A stretch of 64,000 nt of DNA from an uncultured Desulfovibrio sp. (lineage in GTDB: Bacteria; Desulfobacterota; Desulfovibrionia; Desulfovibrionales; Desulfovibrionaceae), in assembly GCA_913063155.1 (NCBI GenBank), contig CAJXYU010000004.1, positions 248,001 to 312,000 of the forward strand. The letters are read 5' to 3'. This document shows, piece by piece, positions 8,483 through 17,079 of the stretch. Both the position numbers and the translations under genes were made by a program. Each line of letters starts with the position of its first letter. Position 1 is the first letter of the stretch. The notes below the pieces were generated by a model, which was not told the DNA's origin, did no database searches, and was given only the letters and a program-made list of their open reading frames with translations.

Positions 8483-9799
8483 ATGTCGAATGAAAAGGCA
8501 ATGAATCGCTGGCTGGTGGTTCTGGGAGCGATCCTCATCCAGCTCTGTCTGGGCGCGATCTATGCATGGTCCGTGTTCACCCCGGCCCTGAAAAGCGCGG
8601 GTTGGAGCAAAATGGAAACCCAGGTGGTCTTTGCAGTGGGCCTCGCCTGCTTCGCCATTGTCATGGTTTGGGCGGGAAAGAAGCTGGCGTCCTGGGGCCC
8701 GCGAAGGCTGACCATGCTCAGCGGCGTGGTTCTCGGTTCGGGATATGCCTTGGCCGGGCTTCTCGGCGGCACCGATTTCCCGGCCCTGCTTGTCTGCATC
8801 GGCATCATCGGCGGCAGCGGCATCGGCATCGGCTATGTGGTGCCCATCGCCGTGGGCATGCGCTGGTTCCCGGACAAGAAGGGAATGATTACCGGCCTGG
8901 CCGTGGCCGGGTTCGGTTTCGGCGCCATGGGCTGGGTCAAACTGGCCGGTTCCTGGGGGCGCCTCATCCAGACCTACGGTCTTTCCGCCACCTTCATCAT
9001 CTACGGCATCGCTTTTGCCACCTTGGTCATCATCGGCGGCCTATGGATGATCTTCCCGCCCAAAGACTGGTTCCCCGAGGGATACACACCACCCGAACTG
9101 AAGACCGACCAGAAAACGGAAGTGGACTACTCCGGTCTGGCCATGTTGCGCACCTACCAGTTCAAACTCATATTCCTGACTTTCGCCTTCAGCGCCGGGG
9201 CCGGGCTCATGTCCATCGGGCTCATGAAGCTCTACCCCATGGAGGCCCTGCAACGGTCCGGATACGGCACGGCCGAGGCCAGCGCCATCGCCGGAACAGC
9301 CATGGCCGTGTTCTTCAGCCTGGCCAACGGCATCGGCCGCATCGCCTGGGGAACCATGAGCGACCTGATGGGGCGAAAGGCCTCCATCATCCTCATGACC
9401 GCCACTCAAGGATGTTGCGTCATGGCCTTCCCGGCCATGGCCTCCAACGAACTGGTCCTCTACGTCGGGGCCGCCTTCATCGGTTTCAACTTCGGCGGCA
9501 ACTTTGCGCTCTTCCCCACAATCACCGCCGACACCTTCGGCAGCAAGAACGTGGGGCAGAACTACCCGTTCGTGTTCCTGTCCTACGGGGTGGGCGGCAT
9601 TTTCGGTCCCATACTGGGAGGCTTGCTGGGGGACATGGGCAATTTCCCTCTGGCTTTCACCGCCTGCGGCGTGCTTTGTCTACTGGGAGCCATATTCACC
9701 TGGCACATCAATGCTCCGACAGCGGCGGAGCATGAAAGGACCGGATTCCTGCCATTGTACCGCAAGCTCGTGGCAGCCAAGGCTCCGGTCCGCAAATAG
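8483..9799 (+). CDS. OFA-family MFS transporter (oxalate/formate antiporter-like)
   Basis: A 438-residue inner membrane transporter with 12 predicted helices. The N terminus NRWLVVLGAILIQLCLGAIY and AWSVFTP are hallmarks of the OFA branch of the major facilitator superfamily, which carries small carboxylates such as oxalate, formate, lactate or pyruvate. The MFS loop signature between helices 2 and 3 is modified, with KKLASWGPRR. GAGAGGAGG stands at the right distance before the ATG. The gene is flanked by hairpins on both sides, so it is probably a single-gene unit. The substrate is not decidable. Confidence 0.85.
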   Translation: MSNEKAMNRWLVVLGAILIQLCLGAIYAWSVFTPALKSAGWSKMETQVVFAVGLACFAIVMVWAGKKLASWGPRRLTMLSGVVLGSGYALAGLLGGTDFPALLVCIGIIGGSGIGIGYVVPIAVGMRWFPDKKGMITGLAVAGFGFGAMGWVKLAGSWGRLIQTYGLSATFIIYGIAFATLVIIGGLWMIFPPKDWFPEGYTPPELKTDQKTEVDYSGLAMLRTYQFKLIFLTFAFSAGAGLMSIGLMKLYPMEALQRSGYGTAEASAIAGTAMAVFFSLANGIGRIAWGTMSDLMGRKASIILMTATQGCCVMAFPAMASNELVLYVGAAFIGFNFGGNFALFPTITADTFGSKNVGQNYPFVFLSYGVGGIFGPILGGLLGDMGNFPLAFTACGVLCLLGAIFTWHINAPTAAEHERTGFLPLYRKLVAAKAPVRK

Positions 9800-9820
9800 T
9801 TTCGTGGCTGCCGCAGAAAA

Positions 9821-9860
9821 GCAAACCGGCGTACTCCGTTTTTCGGGTGCGCCGGTTTGC
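9821..9860. terminator. Inverted repeat after the OFA transporter gene
   Basis: Arms GCAAACCGGCG (9821-9831) and CGCCGGTTTGC (9850-9860) form an 11-bp stem with an 18-base loop. There is no T-tract after it, so it may be a weak or factor-assisted terminator or an mRNA-protecting hairpin. Confidence 0.55.
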
Positions 9861-9865
9861 GCGTC

Positions 9866-9896
9866 TTGACAGCGTACCGGCCAATCCCTACTTAAT
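9866..9896 (+). promoter_or_regulatory. Possible sigma-70 promoter for the LSm-like gene
   Basis: A perfect TTGACA (9866-9871) lies directly after the hairpin. The best -10 candidate is CTTAAT at 9891-9896 with a long 19-base spacer, so the call rests mainly on the -35 box. Confidence 0.4.
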
Positions 9897-9925
9897 AGGC
9901 CGACCCAAACAATGAAGGAGTCATA

Positions 9926-10255
9926 ATGAGCTACGACATCAGGCTGGTGAAAATGGTCACCGGCGAAACCGTCATCGGTAAATTCAACGAAGATAAAATC
10001 GAGGAACCGGCCATCATCCAAACCGTTCCCGCCCAGCAGGGTGTTCAGATCATGCTGCTGCCTTATGGCTATCCGTTCGACCAGGAAATGGGCGGCGAGT
10101 TGTCCATGCAGCACGTCATCTTCGAATACAAGAAGTGCCCGGAAGACCTGAAGACCAAATATCTCGAGGCCACTTCCAACATCACCCTGTCTTCCGGCGG
10201 GCTGGGCGACCTGGGCGGCGGAACCCCCGACCTTTCCGACCTGCTCAAGAAATAG
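9926..10255 (+). CDS. Small LSm/Hfq-like conserved protein
   Basis: A 109-residue cytoplasmic protein. The start MSYDIRLVKMVTGETVIGKF, then EEPAIIQTVP and IMLLPYGYPF, resembles the strand pattern of small Sm-like proteins seen in some marine bacteria and phages (a VTGE-VIG-F turn followed by a P-x-I strand and a LxPxxxP strand). The last 25 residues are Gly/Ser-rich and end in DLSDLLKK, probably a flexible tail. GAAGGAG precedes the ATG. The gene is alone between a hairpin and a terminator. If the fold is right it may bind RNA, but this is a guess from pattern only. Confidence 0.6.
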   Translation: MSYDIRLVKMVTGETVIGKFNEDKIEEPAIIQTVPAQQGVQIMLLPYGYPFDQEMGGELSMQHVIFEYKKCPEDLKTKYLEATSNITLSSGGLGDLGGGTPDLSDLLKK

Positions 10256-10280
10256 CCGCCGATAAAATCTGTAATGTATA

Positions 10281-10311
10281 CGGGGTGGCTCTTTGCGGGC
10301 CACCCCGTTTT
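10281..10311 (+). terminator. Intrinsic terminator after the LSm-like gene
   Basis: A 9-bp stem CGGGGTGGC (10281-10289) / GCCACCCCG (10299-10307), followed by TTTTC. It lies only 20 bases before the start of the radical SAM gene, whose promoter would have to overlap it, so some read-through may feed that gene. Confidence 0.75.
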
Positions 10312-10330
10312 CATGATTGGAGTACATTCA

Positions 10331-12868
10331 ATGAAAGAGCTTCTGCCCATCCTGCCCAAACCCACCCGCTACATCGGTTCCGAGTGGGGCATCATCCTCA
10401 AGGACAAGAAGGACGTGCGGGTCCACATGGCCCTCGCTTTTCCCGACATGTACGAAATCGGCATGTCCTACCTGGGGCAGAAGATCCTCCTGAAGCAGAT
10501 CAACGACCATGACGATTTCTGGGCCGAGCGCGTCTACACCCCGTGCGAGGAAACCGCCGCCATCATGCGTGAGCACGGCGTCAAACTGGCCACTTTGGAG
10601 TCCGACACCCCGTTGAATGAACTGGACATCATCGGCTTCAGCCTGACCCATGAGCTGTGCTATACCAACGTCCTGTACATGCTTGACCTGGCGGGCATCC
10701 CTTTCCGCGCCGAGGACAGAAACGAATCCCATCCACTCGTCGTGGCGGGCGGCGGCGCATGCTTCAATGCCGAGCCCATTGCCCCGTTCATCGACGCCAT
10801 GATCATCGGCGACGGCGAGGAGGCCCAGCTGACCATGCTCCAGGTCATTGAAACCGCCAAGGCCGAAGAACTCCCACGCAAGGAATTGCTGCTGCGTCTC
10901 AAGGACATCCCGGGCGTATACGTCCCGGCCTTCTTCAAGGACCAGGGCCCAGGCAAGGCGCTCACACCGCTGGCGGAAGGTTATACGAGTGTGGAAAAAG
11001 CCATGGTCAGTGACCTCAACGAGGTGGAATTTCCCACGGAACAACTCATCTCCTTCGGCCAGGCCGTGCACGACCGCATGACCATGGAAATCGCACGAGG
11101 CTGCACCCGTGGTTGCCGCTTCTGTCAGGCAGGCATGATCTACCGCCCGGTGCGCGAACGCGGCTTGGACCAGCTCCAAAAAATCCTGACAGAGGGCCTT
11201 TCCGCCACCGGTTATGAGGAAACTTCTTTTCTGTCCCTGTCCACCGGCGATTTTTCTGCCTTGGACACCCTTTTTTCCCAGAGTTTCGACCGATGCGCCT
11301 CGGAACAGATTTCCATTTCCCTTCCATCCCTCCGCGTGGGATCGTTGTCAGCCCCCATTATGGATCGCATTTCCAGCATTCGCCGCACCGGTGCGACCCT
11401 GGCCCCGGAAGCAGGCAGCCAGCGTCTGCGCGACGTCATCAACAAAGGTGTGGACGAAGAAGGCCTGCTGGCCCACATCCGGCTCATCTTCGACCACGGC
11501 TGGCAAAGCGTGAAGCTTTATTTCATGATTGGTCTGCCCACAGAGACCGACGAGGACCTTGAAGCCATCCTGGACCTGTGCCTCAAGGCCAGGGATGCCG
11601 TCGGCAGGCACATCAAGCGGCTTCAGATCACGGCGGCCGTCTCGCCGTTCGTGCCCAAACCTCATACCCCGTTCCAGTGGGAGCCCCAGATCTCCCTGAA
11701 CGAAATCAAACGGCGCATCTATCTGCTCAAGGACCTTTTCCGACCCCACAAACGGGTGCAGCTCAAGTTCCACATTCCGGAAATGACGTTCCTCGAAGGA
11801 ATCTTCTCTCGCGGCGACCGCCGTCTGGCCCCCGTAGTGGAGAAGGCCTATGCCAAGGGAGCACTGTTCTCAAGCTGGAAAGACAAACTGGCGGTCGAAC
11901 CGTACCTGGAAGCACTGGAAGAATACGGCCTCACGCCCGAGGAATTCACGGGCGGCCGTGATGTGGACACCCCTCTCCCCTGGGACCACCTGAACAGCGG
12001 CCTGACCCAAAAATTTCTGCTCACCGAGCGGGAACGCGCTCTTTCCGGCAGGATCACCAAGGACTGCCGCTATCACGCCTGCCGTCAATGCGGTGTCTGT
12101 GAAACCGAAAAAAGCAAATCCACTCTGGAGAAGCAGAGACTTAACAAGGAGATTCGCCAACGTCTGATCTTTTCCGAACGGGATCAGGAAGGCGAACAGC
12201 CTCCTTTCATCAAACAGGAACTGGAATTGGGAGCCAAGGGTGGCCACTACCGTATCTGGTTCGAAAAGACCGGCCCAGCCGCCTACCTCAGCCAACTGGA
12301 ACTGCAAAGCGTGTTCGAACGTGCCATGCGCCGGGCCAAACTGCCGGTCAGCTTTTCCGAGGGCTTCCACCCCCTGCCCCGCATGTCCTTCGGCAAAGCC
12401 CTGCCCGTAAGCGTGGAAAGCACCGCCGAATGGTTCAACCTGTTTCTCCGCGAGAACTGGAAACCGCACCAGGTCATCGACGAACTGGGGCCGCAGATGC
12501 CGCAAGGCATCAAGCTCTACAAGGCGGAGCTGCTCGGCATGGGCAAGAAACAGCCTCAGGCCGTGAAGGAAGATTTCCACATTCGTTTTCTGGGCACACC
12601 GGCAGAGATCGAAAAACGCCTGGCCGAATGGCAGGATTTCATGGCCCGGGAAACTGTCATGATCGAAAAAATGACCAAAAAGAAAAAGATCAAGCAGGTA
12701 GACGTCCGCAAACTGGTGCTCAAGACTACGGCATTCGGGGATGATTCCCTGACAGTGACCTTTGACTGGCGTGAAGGCTACATGAGCCCCCTGCGCCTGC
12801 TGGAGACCGTCAATCAGGGCATCGATCCGCTTGGGGTCAAGGTGACCAAGACGGCACAGTATTTCTAA
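10331..12868 (+). CDS. B12-binding/radical SAM protein fused to a DUF2344 domain
   Basis: An 845-residue cytoplasmic protein. Residues 1-220 look like a vitamin B12-binding-type Rossmann domain of the TIGR03960 group. The radical SAM core starts with the iron-sulfur motif CTRGCRFCQ near residue 257 and includes APEAGSQRLR. A further Cys cluster (DCRYHACRQCGVC) lies around residue 580. The last 200 residues, with KTGPAAYLSQLEL and SFSEGFHPLPRMSFG, are the DUF2344/TIGR03936 domain. In many bacteria these two parts are separate adjacent genes, so this is the fused form. The ATG at 10331 has TTGGAG upstream. The substrate is unknown; RNA modification has been suggested for such proteins. Confidence 0.85.
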   Translation: MKELLPILPKPTRYIGSEWGIILKDKKDVRVHMALAFPDMYEIGMSYLGQKILLKQINDHDDFWAERVYTPCEETAAIMREHGVKLATLESDTPLNELDIIGFSLTHELCYTNVLYMLDLAGIPFRAEDRNESHPLVVAGGGACFNAEPIAPFIDAMIIGDGEEAQLTMLQVIETAKAEELPRKELLLRLKDIPGVYVPAFFKDQGPGKALTPLAEGYTSVEKAMVSDLNEVEFPTEQLISFGQAVHDRMTMEIARGCTRGCRFCQAGMIYRPVRERGLDQLQKILTEGLSATGYEETSFLSLSTGDFSALDTLFSQSFDRCASEQISISLPSLRVGSLSAPIMDRISSIRRTGATLAPEAGSQRLRDVINKGVDEEGLLAHIRLIFDHGWQSVKLYFMIGLPTETDEDLEAILDLCLKARDAVGRHIKRLQITAAVSPFVPKPHTPFQWEPQISLNEIKRRIYLLKDLFRPHKRVQLKFHIPEMTFLEGIFSRGDRRLAPVVEKAYAKGALFSSWKDKLAVEPYLEALEEYGLTPEEFTGGRDVDTPLPWDHLNSGLTQKFLLTERERALSGRITKDCRYHACRQCGVCETEKSKSTLEKQRLNKEIRQRLIFSERDQEGEQPPFIKQELELGAKGGHYRIWFEKTGPAAYLSQLELQSVFERAMRRAKLPVSFSEGFHPLPRMSFGKALPVSVESTAEWFNLFLRENWKPHQVIDELGPQMPQGIKLYKAELLGMGKKQPQAVKEDFHIRFLGTPAEIEKRLAEWQDFMARETVMIEKMTKKKKIKQVDVRKLVLKTTAFGDDSLTVTFDWREGYMSPLRLLETVNQGIDPLGVKVTKTAQYF

Positions 12869-13281
12869 TCATCCTCAATGACGAGGTGTACGGTCTTGAA
12901 GACTTCCACCGGATAGGTACTGTCCGCAGGCTTGCTCACCTTTATTGAAATATCGGTACTTCCGGCCGTGACAGCGGTGAAAAGATACAGAACCCGGCCC
13001 GCATCGCCGGGTTCTTCGCCCTTTACCTCAATGTATTTATCCAACCGCACCAGAGTGGGATCGAAAACCGCGCCCTCCACGGCATAGCCCGATTTTTTGG
13101 GATTTGACATATTCAGAACAAAGGAATCCCCCTGATCCACGACGATCTTTTCGTCAAAGGAACCGTCAAGGTCATACTCCGAGGCATCGCCCACCCCATC
13201 AATTCCACCGGAAAACATGCCGCAACCGGCAAAAAAGACTGCCATCACAAAAAACACTAAAATAGTCGCCAACCGTCTCAT
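12865..13281 (-). CDS. Lipoprotein with possible chagasin-like (I42) fold
   Basis: A 138-residue lipoprotein with signal MRRLATILVFFVMAVFFAGC and lipidated Cys20. The mature part has NMSNPKKSGYAVEG, then GRVLYLFTAVTAGSTDISI and a final VFKTVHLVIED. This order resembles the chagasin/I42 protease inhibitor fold (NPTTGYxW loop, then the F-x-A-x-x-x-G-T strand pair), but the Trp and the RPW loop are absent. So a family relation is possible, inhibitor function doubtful. AAGGAAAG precedes the ATG. The stop codon overlaps that of the convergent radical SAM gene. A good promoter lies at 13323-13351. Confidence 0.7.
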   Translation of the reverse strand: MRRLATILVFFVMAVFFAGCGMFSGGIDGVGDASEYDLDGSFDEKIVVDQGDSFVLNMSNPKKSGYAVEGAVFDPTLVRLDKYIEVKGEEPGDAGRVLYLFTAVTAGSTDISIKVSKPADSTYPVEVFKTVHLVIEDD

Positions 13282-13322
13282 TTCTTTCCTTATATGTATT
13301 TTCTTAATCCAAAGACCGTCTT

Positions 13323-13351
13323 GTTATAAAAAACGTTTACGTGTATGTAAA
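13323..13351 (-). promoter_or_regulatory. Sigma-70-type promoter of the lipoprotein gene
   Basis: On the minus strand TTTACA (13351-13346), a 17-base spacer and TATAAC (13328-13323) match the consensus at 5 of 6 positions in both boxes. The start codon lies about 40 bases downstream. Confidence 0.65.
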
Positions 13352-13394
13352 AATGCGCTTTGCGGGACATCTCATTACTAATGGAATGATTTAC

Positions 13395-13414
13395 GAAATG
13401 ATCAAATTCATTTC
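13395..13414. promoter_or_regulatory. Inverted repeat upstream of the peptide ABC operon
   Basis: GAAATGA and TCATTTC arms separated by 6 bases lie in the AT-rich gap (13282-13517) between the lipoprotein and the SBP gene. It could be a regulator site. No clear promoter for the operon is visible in the rest of the gap. Confidence 0.35.
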
Positions 13415-13517
13415 TTTATGTGACATTGGATGAGCTGCTCCCGATTTGGGTGGAGATATTTCATTGTGTTCGTCAATCATGGCGAATGTCAACCACTTGT
13501 AGAACGGAGGTTCATTC

Positions 13518-15104
13518 ATGAAACGTTTTGGTTTTGGGATCAAGTCGCTGATCCTCGTAACCATGCTCTTCTCTGCACTCGTTCTGAGCGGCTGCGGAGA
13601 AGCGGGCAAAAAAGAGGCCAAGAAAGAAGCACCCGCAGGCAAGGTCACCCTTCGCCTGGCGATGGACGCCGACCCGGTATCCCTGGACCCCCATGTTCAG
13701 CTTTCCGGCGGCATGCTCCAGTACTCACACCTGGTCTTCGACCCGCTGGTCCGCTGGACCCAGGATATGAAGATCGAACCCCGTCTGGCCGAATCCTGGG
13801 AACAGATCGACGACGTGACCATGCGCTTCCATCTGCGTAAAGGCGTCAAATTCCACAGCGGCAACCCCTTCACCGCCCAGGACGTGGTCTACACCCTGGA
13901 ACGCCTGAAGAAGAGCATCGACTACAAAGGCCTGTTCGAGCCGTTCAAAGGCGCCAAGGCAGTGGATGACTACACCGTAGACCTGATCACCAAAAAGCCT
14001 TACGGCCTGGTCATGGCTATGGCCACCTACATTTTCCCCATGGACAAGAAGTTCTACGAAGGCAAGGACGAAATTGTGAAATCCGGCCCATCCTTTGCCA
14101 ACGAGAACGAGTCCGGCACCGGTAAATACAGTGTGGCCCACCGCGAACAGGGCGTGAAGACAGTCTTCACCCAGTTCGACGACTACTGGGACAAGAACAC
14201 CGGAAACGTTCAGGAAATCATCCTGACTCCCATCAAAAACGACGCCTCCCGCGTGGCAGCCCTTCTTTCCGGCGATGTAGACTTCATCATGCCCGTTCCG
14301 CCCACCGACCTGGAGCGTATCAGCAATACCAAGGGCCTGAAGCTGACCACCCTGCCCGGCGCACGCATCATCACCTTCCAGATGAACCAAAACCGCCGTG
14401 AAGAATTCAAGAACCCCAAAGTTCGTCAGGCAATGGTCTACGCCATCGACAACCCGGGTATCGTCAAGAAAATCATGAAAGGCTTCGCCACCGCAGCCGG
14501 TCAACAGGGCCCCAAGGGTTACGCAGGCTATGTCGCCGACCTGACCCCGCGCTACGACCTGGAAAAAGCCAAACAGCTCATGAAGGAAGCCGGTTATGAA
14601 AACGGTTTCGAATGCACCATGATCGCCCCCAACAACCGCTACGTGAACGATGAAAAAATCTCGGAAGCCGCTGTGGGCATGCTTTCCAAGATCGGCATCA
14701 AGGTCAACCTGAAGACCATGCCCAAAGCCCAGTACTGGGATCAGTTCGACGCGCAGGTGGCCGACATCCAGATGATTGGCTGGCATGCCGACACCGAGGA
14801 CTCCGCGAACTTCTCCGAGTTCCTGACCATGTGCCCGAACAAGGAAACCGGCTATGGCCAGTACAACTCCGGCAACTACTGCAATCCCAAGGTGGATGAA
14901 CTGATCATCGCCTCCCAGTCCGAAACCGACCCGGCCAAGCGTGCCGCAGACCTGCAGGAAGTGGAGCGCATCCTCTACAATGACGCCGCCTTCATCCCGC
15001 TGCACTGGCAGAATCTGGCATGGGCCTCCAAGGACAACATGAACACCGAGGCCATCGTCAACACCATGAACTTCCCCTACTTCGGCGACCTGATCGTCAA
15101 GTAA
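13518..15104 (+). CDS. Peptide ABC transporter substrate-binding lipoprotein (SBP family 5)
   Basis: A 528-residue periplasmic lipoprotein with signal ending in LVLSGC (Cys26). The mature protein matches SBP_bac_5 (DppA/OppA): LRLAMDADPVSLDPHVQ at the start, LAESWEQIDD and FHLRKGVKFHSG are the family signature. It should capture di/oligopeptides or a similar ligand and hand it to the permeases encoded next. ACGGAGG precedes the ATG. It is the first gene of a five-gene operon but is separated from the rest by a strong hairpin, which fits the higher amount of SBP that importers need. Confidence 0.88.
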   Translation: MKRFGFGIKSLILVTMLFSALVLSGCGEAGKKEAKKEAPAGKVTLRLAMDADPVSLDPHVQLSGGMLQYSHLVFDPLVRWTQDMKIEPRLAESWEQIDDVTMRFHLRKGVKFHSGNPFTAQDVVYTLERLKKSIDYKGLFEPFKGAKAVDDYTVDLITKKPYGLVMAMATYIFPMDKKFYEGKDEIVKSGPSFANENESGTGKYSVAHREQGVKTVFTQFDDYWDKNTGNVQEIILTPIKNDASRVAALLSGDVDFIMPVPPTDLERISNTKGLKLTTLPGARIITFQMNQNRREEFKNPKVRQAMVYAIDNPGIVKKIMKGFATAAGQQGPKGYAGYVADLTPRYDLEKAKQLMKEAGYENGFECTMIAPNNRYVNDEKISEAAVGMLSKIGIKVNLKTMPKAQYWDQFDAQVADIQMIGWHADTEDSANFSEFLTMCPNKETGYGQYNSGNYCNPKVDELIIASQSETDPAKRAADLQEVERILYNDAAFIPLHWQNLAWASKDNMNTEAIVNTMNFPYFGDLIVK

Positions 15105-15125
15105 AGGGACCTTGCCCTGACTAAA

Positions 15126-15155
15126 AAAGGGGACTCCCGACCGGGAGTCCCCTTT
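15126..15155. terminator. Hairpin between SBP and permease genes (partial terminator or stabiliser)
   Basis: A perfect 13-bp stem AAAGGGGACTCCC (15126-15138) / GGGAGTCCCCTTT (15143-15155) with a GACC loop sits 20 bases after the SBP stop and 28 bases before the permease start. The T-tract is only the three T of the stem itself, so it probably lets part of transcription through or protects the SBP mRNA 3' end. Confidence 0.75.
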
Positions 15156-15182
15156 CAGCCCTGTACAACGGAAATCCAATTT

Positions 15183-16157
15183 ATGTTTGCATTCACAGTC
15201 AAAAGAATCGCCCAAGCCCTGATGGTCATGCTCATCATCGGCTTCATCGGGTTCGCCATCAAGCACAACTTCGGCGACCCGGTACGCGACCTCGCGGGCG
15301 AGCGCGTCACTCCGGCCGAACGGGCCGAGATCCGGGAAAAGCTCGGGCTCAACGATCCGTTCATGGTCCAGTACGTGCGTTTCATCAAGAACGCCGTGCA
15401 TGGAGATCTGGGACAATCCTTCTTTTTCAAAAAACCGGCCCTGGACGTGATCATCAGCAAAGCTCCCGCCACCATAGAGCTTGTCTTCTGCAGCGCCCTG
15501 ATCATCATCCTGTTGTCCGTACCTCTTGGGATCTACGCCGCCATCAAACCCAAGCACCTTTTTTCGCGATTGATCATGGGAGTCTCCATCATCGGGGTCT
15601 CCATTCCTGTCTTTCTCACGGCCATCCTGCTCATCTACATTTTTTCGGTCGAGTTGGGATGGCTGCCTTCGTTCGGCAGAGGCGCAACGGTCAACATCAT
15701 GGGCTGGGAGAGCGGCCTGTTCACGGTCGACGGCCTCCTGCACCTGATCATGCCTTCCATTGCCCTGTCATCCATCATGCTGCCGCTTTTCATCCGCCTG
15801 ATTCGTTCCGAGATGATGGAAGTGCTGGAAACCGAATACGTCAAATTCGCCTGGGCCAAAGGCATCAAGCCCCGCCGCGTCTGGGTGGTTCACGCCTTCA
15901 AAAACACCCTGCTGCCGGTCATCACCGTGGGCGGCGTTCAGCTGGGTATCATGGTCGCCTTCACCATCCTGACCGAAACAGTGTTTCAATGGCAGGGCAT
16001 GGGCTCCATGTTCATCGAATCCGTCGAACGCGCCGACACGTCGCTCATGGTCGCATACCTGGTTGTGGTCGGCTTCATCTTTGTCATCGTCAACACTATG
16101 GTGGACCTGATCTACGGTCTGGTGAACCCCATGGTCCGAGTTCAGGGGAGAAAGTAG
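15183..16157 (+). CDS. Peptide ABC transporter permease (DppB-like)
   Basis: A 324-residue inner membrane protein with six helices. It begins FAFTVKRIAQALMVMLIIGF, the usual DppB/OppB start, and has the EAA loop EYVKFAWAKGIKPRRVWVVH that contacts the ATPase. The N-terminal periplasmic part contains LGLNDPFMVQYVRFI, also typical. The start has only a weak ribosome site after the hairpin, in line with lower expression than the SBP. The next gene starts directly at the stop. Confidence 0.88.
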   Translation: MFAFTVKRIAQALMVMLIIGFIGFAIKHNFGDPVRDLAGERVTPAERAEIREKLGLNDPFMVQYVRFIKNAVHGDLGQSFFFKKPALDVIISKAPATIELVFCSALIIILLSVPLGIYAAIKPKHLFSRLIMGVSIIGVSIPVFLTAILLIYIFSVELGWLPSFGRGATVNIMGWESGLFTVDGLLHLIMPSIALSSIMLPLFIRLIRSEMMEVLETEYVKFAWAKGIKPRRVWVVHAFKNTLLPVITVGGVQLGIMVAFTILTETVFQWQGMGSMFIESVERADTSLMVAYLVVVGFIFVIVNTMVDLIYGLVNPMVRVQGRK

Positions 16158-17075
16158 ATGCGAACCAGATGGCAACGATTCAAGGACTCCTACTTCCTGT
16201 TCAGCTTCCTGCGCGACCCGGTGGCCTACGTCAGCTTCATCGTGCTGGCGGTGCTGTTTTTCAGCGCTTTCGCCGCCCCGCTCATCGCTCCCCACAACCC
16301 ATATGACATGTCCACCATAGACGTGATGGATTCGGAAATGCCGCCTGTCTGGGCCGCTGGGGGGACCTCCAACTTCCTGCTCGGCACCGACGCCCAGGGC
16401 CGTGACATGTTTTCCACCATCCTGTACGGAATGCGCGTGTCCATCATCATCGGCATCGGTGCGGTCTGCCTTCAGGCCTTCATAGGCATCGTCGTCGGGC
16501 TCCTTTCCGGTTACGTGCGCAAACTGGATACCATCCTCATGCGTATCGCGGACGTGCAACTCTCCTTCTCCACATATATGGTGGCCATCTTCATCGGGGC
16601 CATTTTCCAGACCATCTTCGGCGTGGGCAGCTACGACAAAATCGCCATTCCCCTGTTGATCCTGATTATCGGCCTGGCCGAATGGCCGCAGTACGCCCGT
16701 ACCGTGCGAGCTTCCGTGCTCGCCGAACGAAAGAAGGAATATGTCGAAGCAGCCCGGGTAATCGGCCTGTCCAAGGCCAGGATCATGTGGCGTCACATAC
16801 TGCCCAACTCGCTTTCCCCCGTGCTGGTCATCTCCACGGTGCAGGTGGCCAACGCCATCATGTCCGAGGCGGCTCTGTCCTTCCTCGGGTTGGGTATGCC
16901 CATCACCAAGCCGTCCCTGGGGTCGCTGATCACCGCCGGTTTCGAATACATATTCTCCGGTTCCTGGTGGATCACCGTTTTCCCCGGCATAGTTCTGGTA
17001 ACTCTCATCTTCGTCATCAACCTGCTTGGTGACTGGGTCAGGGATTTCCTGAACCCGAAACTGTACAAGGGGTAA
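16158..17075 (+). CDS. Peptide ABC transporter permease (DppC-like)
   Basis: A 305-residue inner membrane permease, partner of the DppB-like protein. An N-terminal helix (FRD PVAYVSFIV region) precedes the typical DppC motifs NFLLGTDAQGRDMFSTILYG and the coupling loop YVEAARVIGLSKARIMWRHI, with LSFLGLGMP near the end. It starts on the base after the upstream stop (AAAGTAGATG) and ends 4 bases before the ATPase gene. Confidence 0.88.
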   Translation: MRTRWQRFKDSYFLFSFLRDPVAYVSFIVLAVLFFSAFAAPLIAPHNPYDMSTIDVMDSEMPPVWAAGGTSNFLLGTDAQGRDMFSTILYGMRVSIIIGIGAVCLQAFIGIVVGLLSGYVRKLDTILMRIADVQLSFSTYMVAIFIGAIFQTIFGVGSYDKIAIPLLILIIGLAEWPQYARTVRASVLAERKKEYVEAARVIGLSKARIMWRHILPNSLSPVLVISTVQVANAIMSEAALSFLGLGMPITKPSLGSLITAGFEYIFSGSWWITVFPGIVLVTLIFVINLLGDWVRDFLNPKLYKG

Positions 17076-17079
17076 TGAC

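Noticed and set aside
13725-15743. A 672-codon open frame on the minus strand opposite the peptide SBP and permease genes
   Set aside because: It lies fully antisense to two clear family members, its translation is rich in His, Asp and Gly as expected from the complement of GC-rich coding, and it has no ribosome site or domain.
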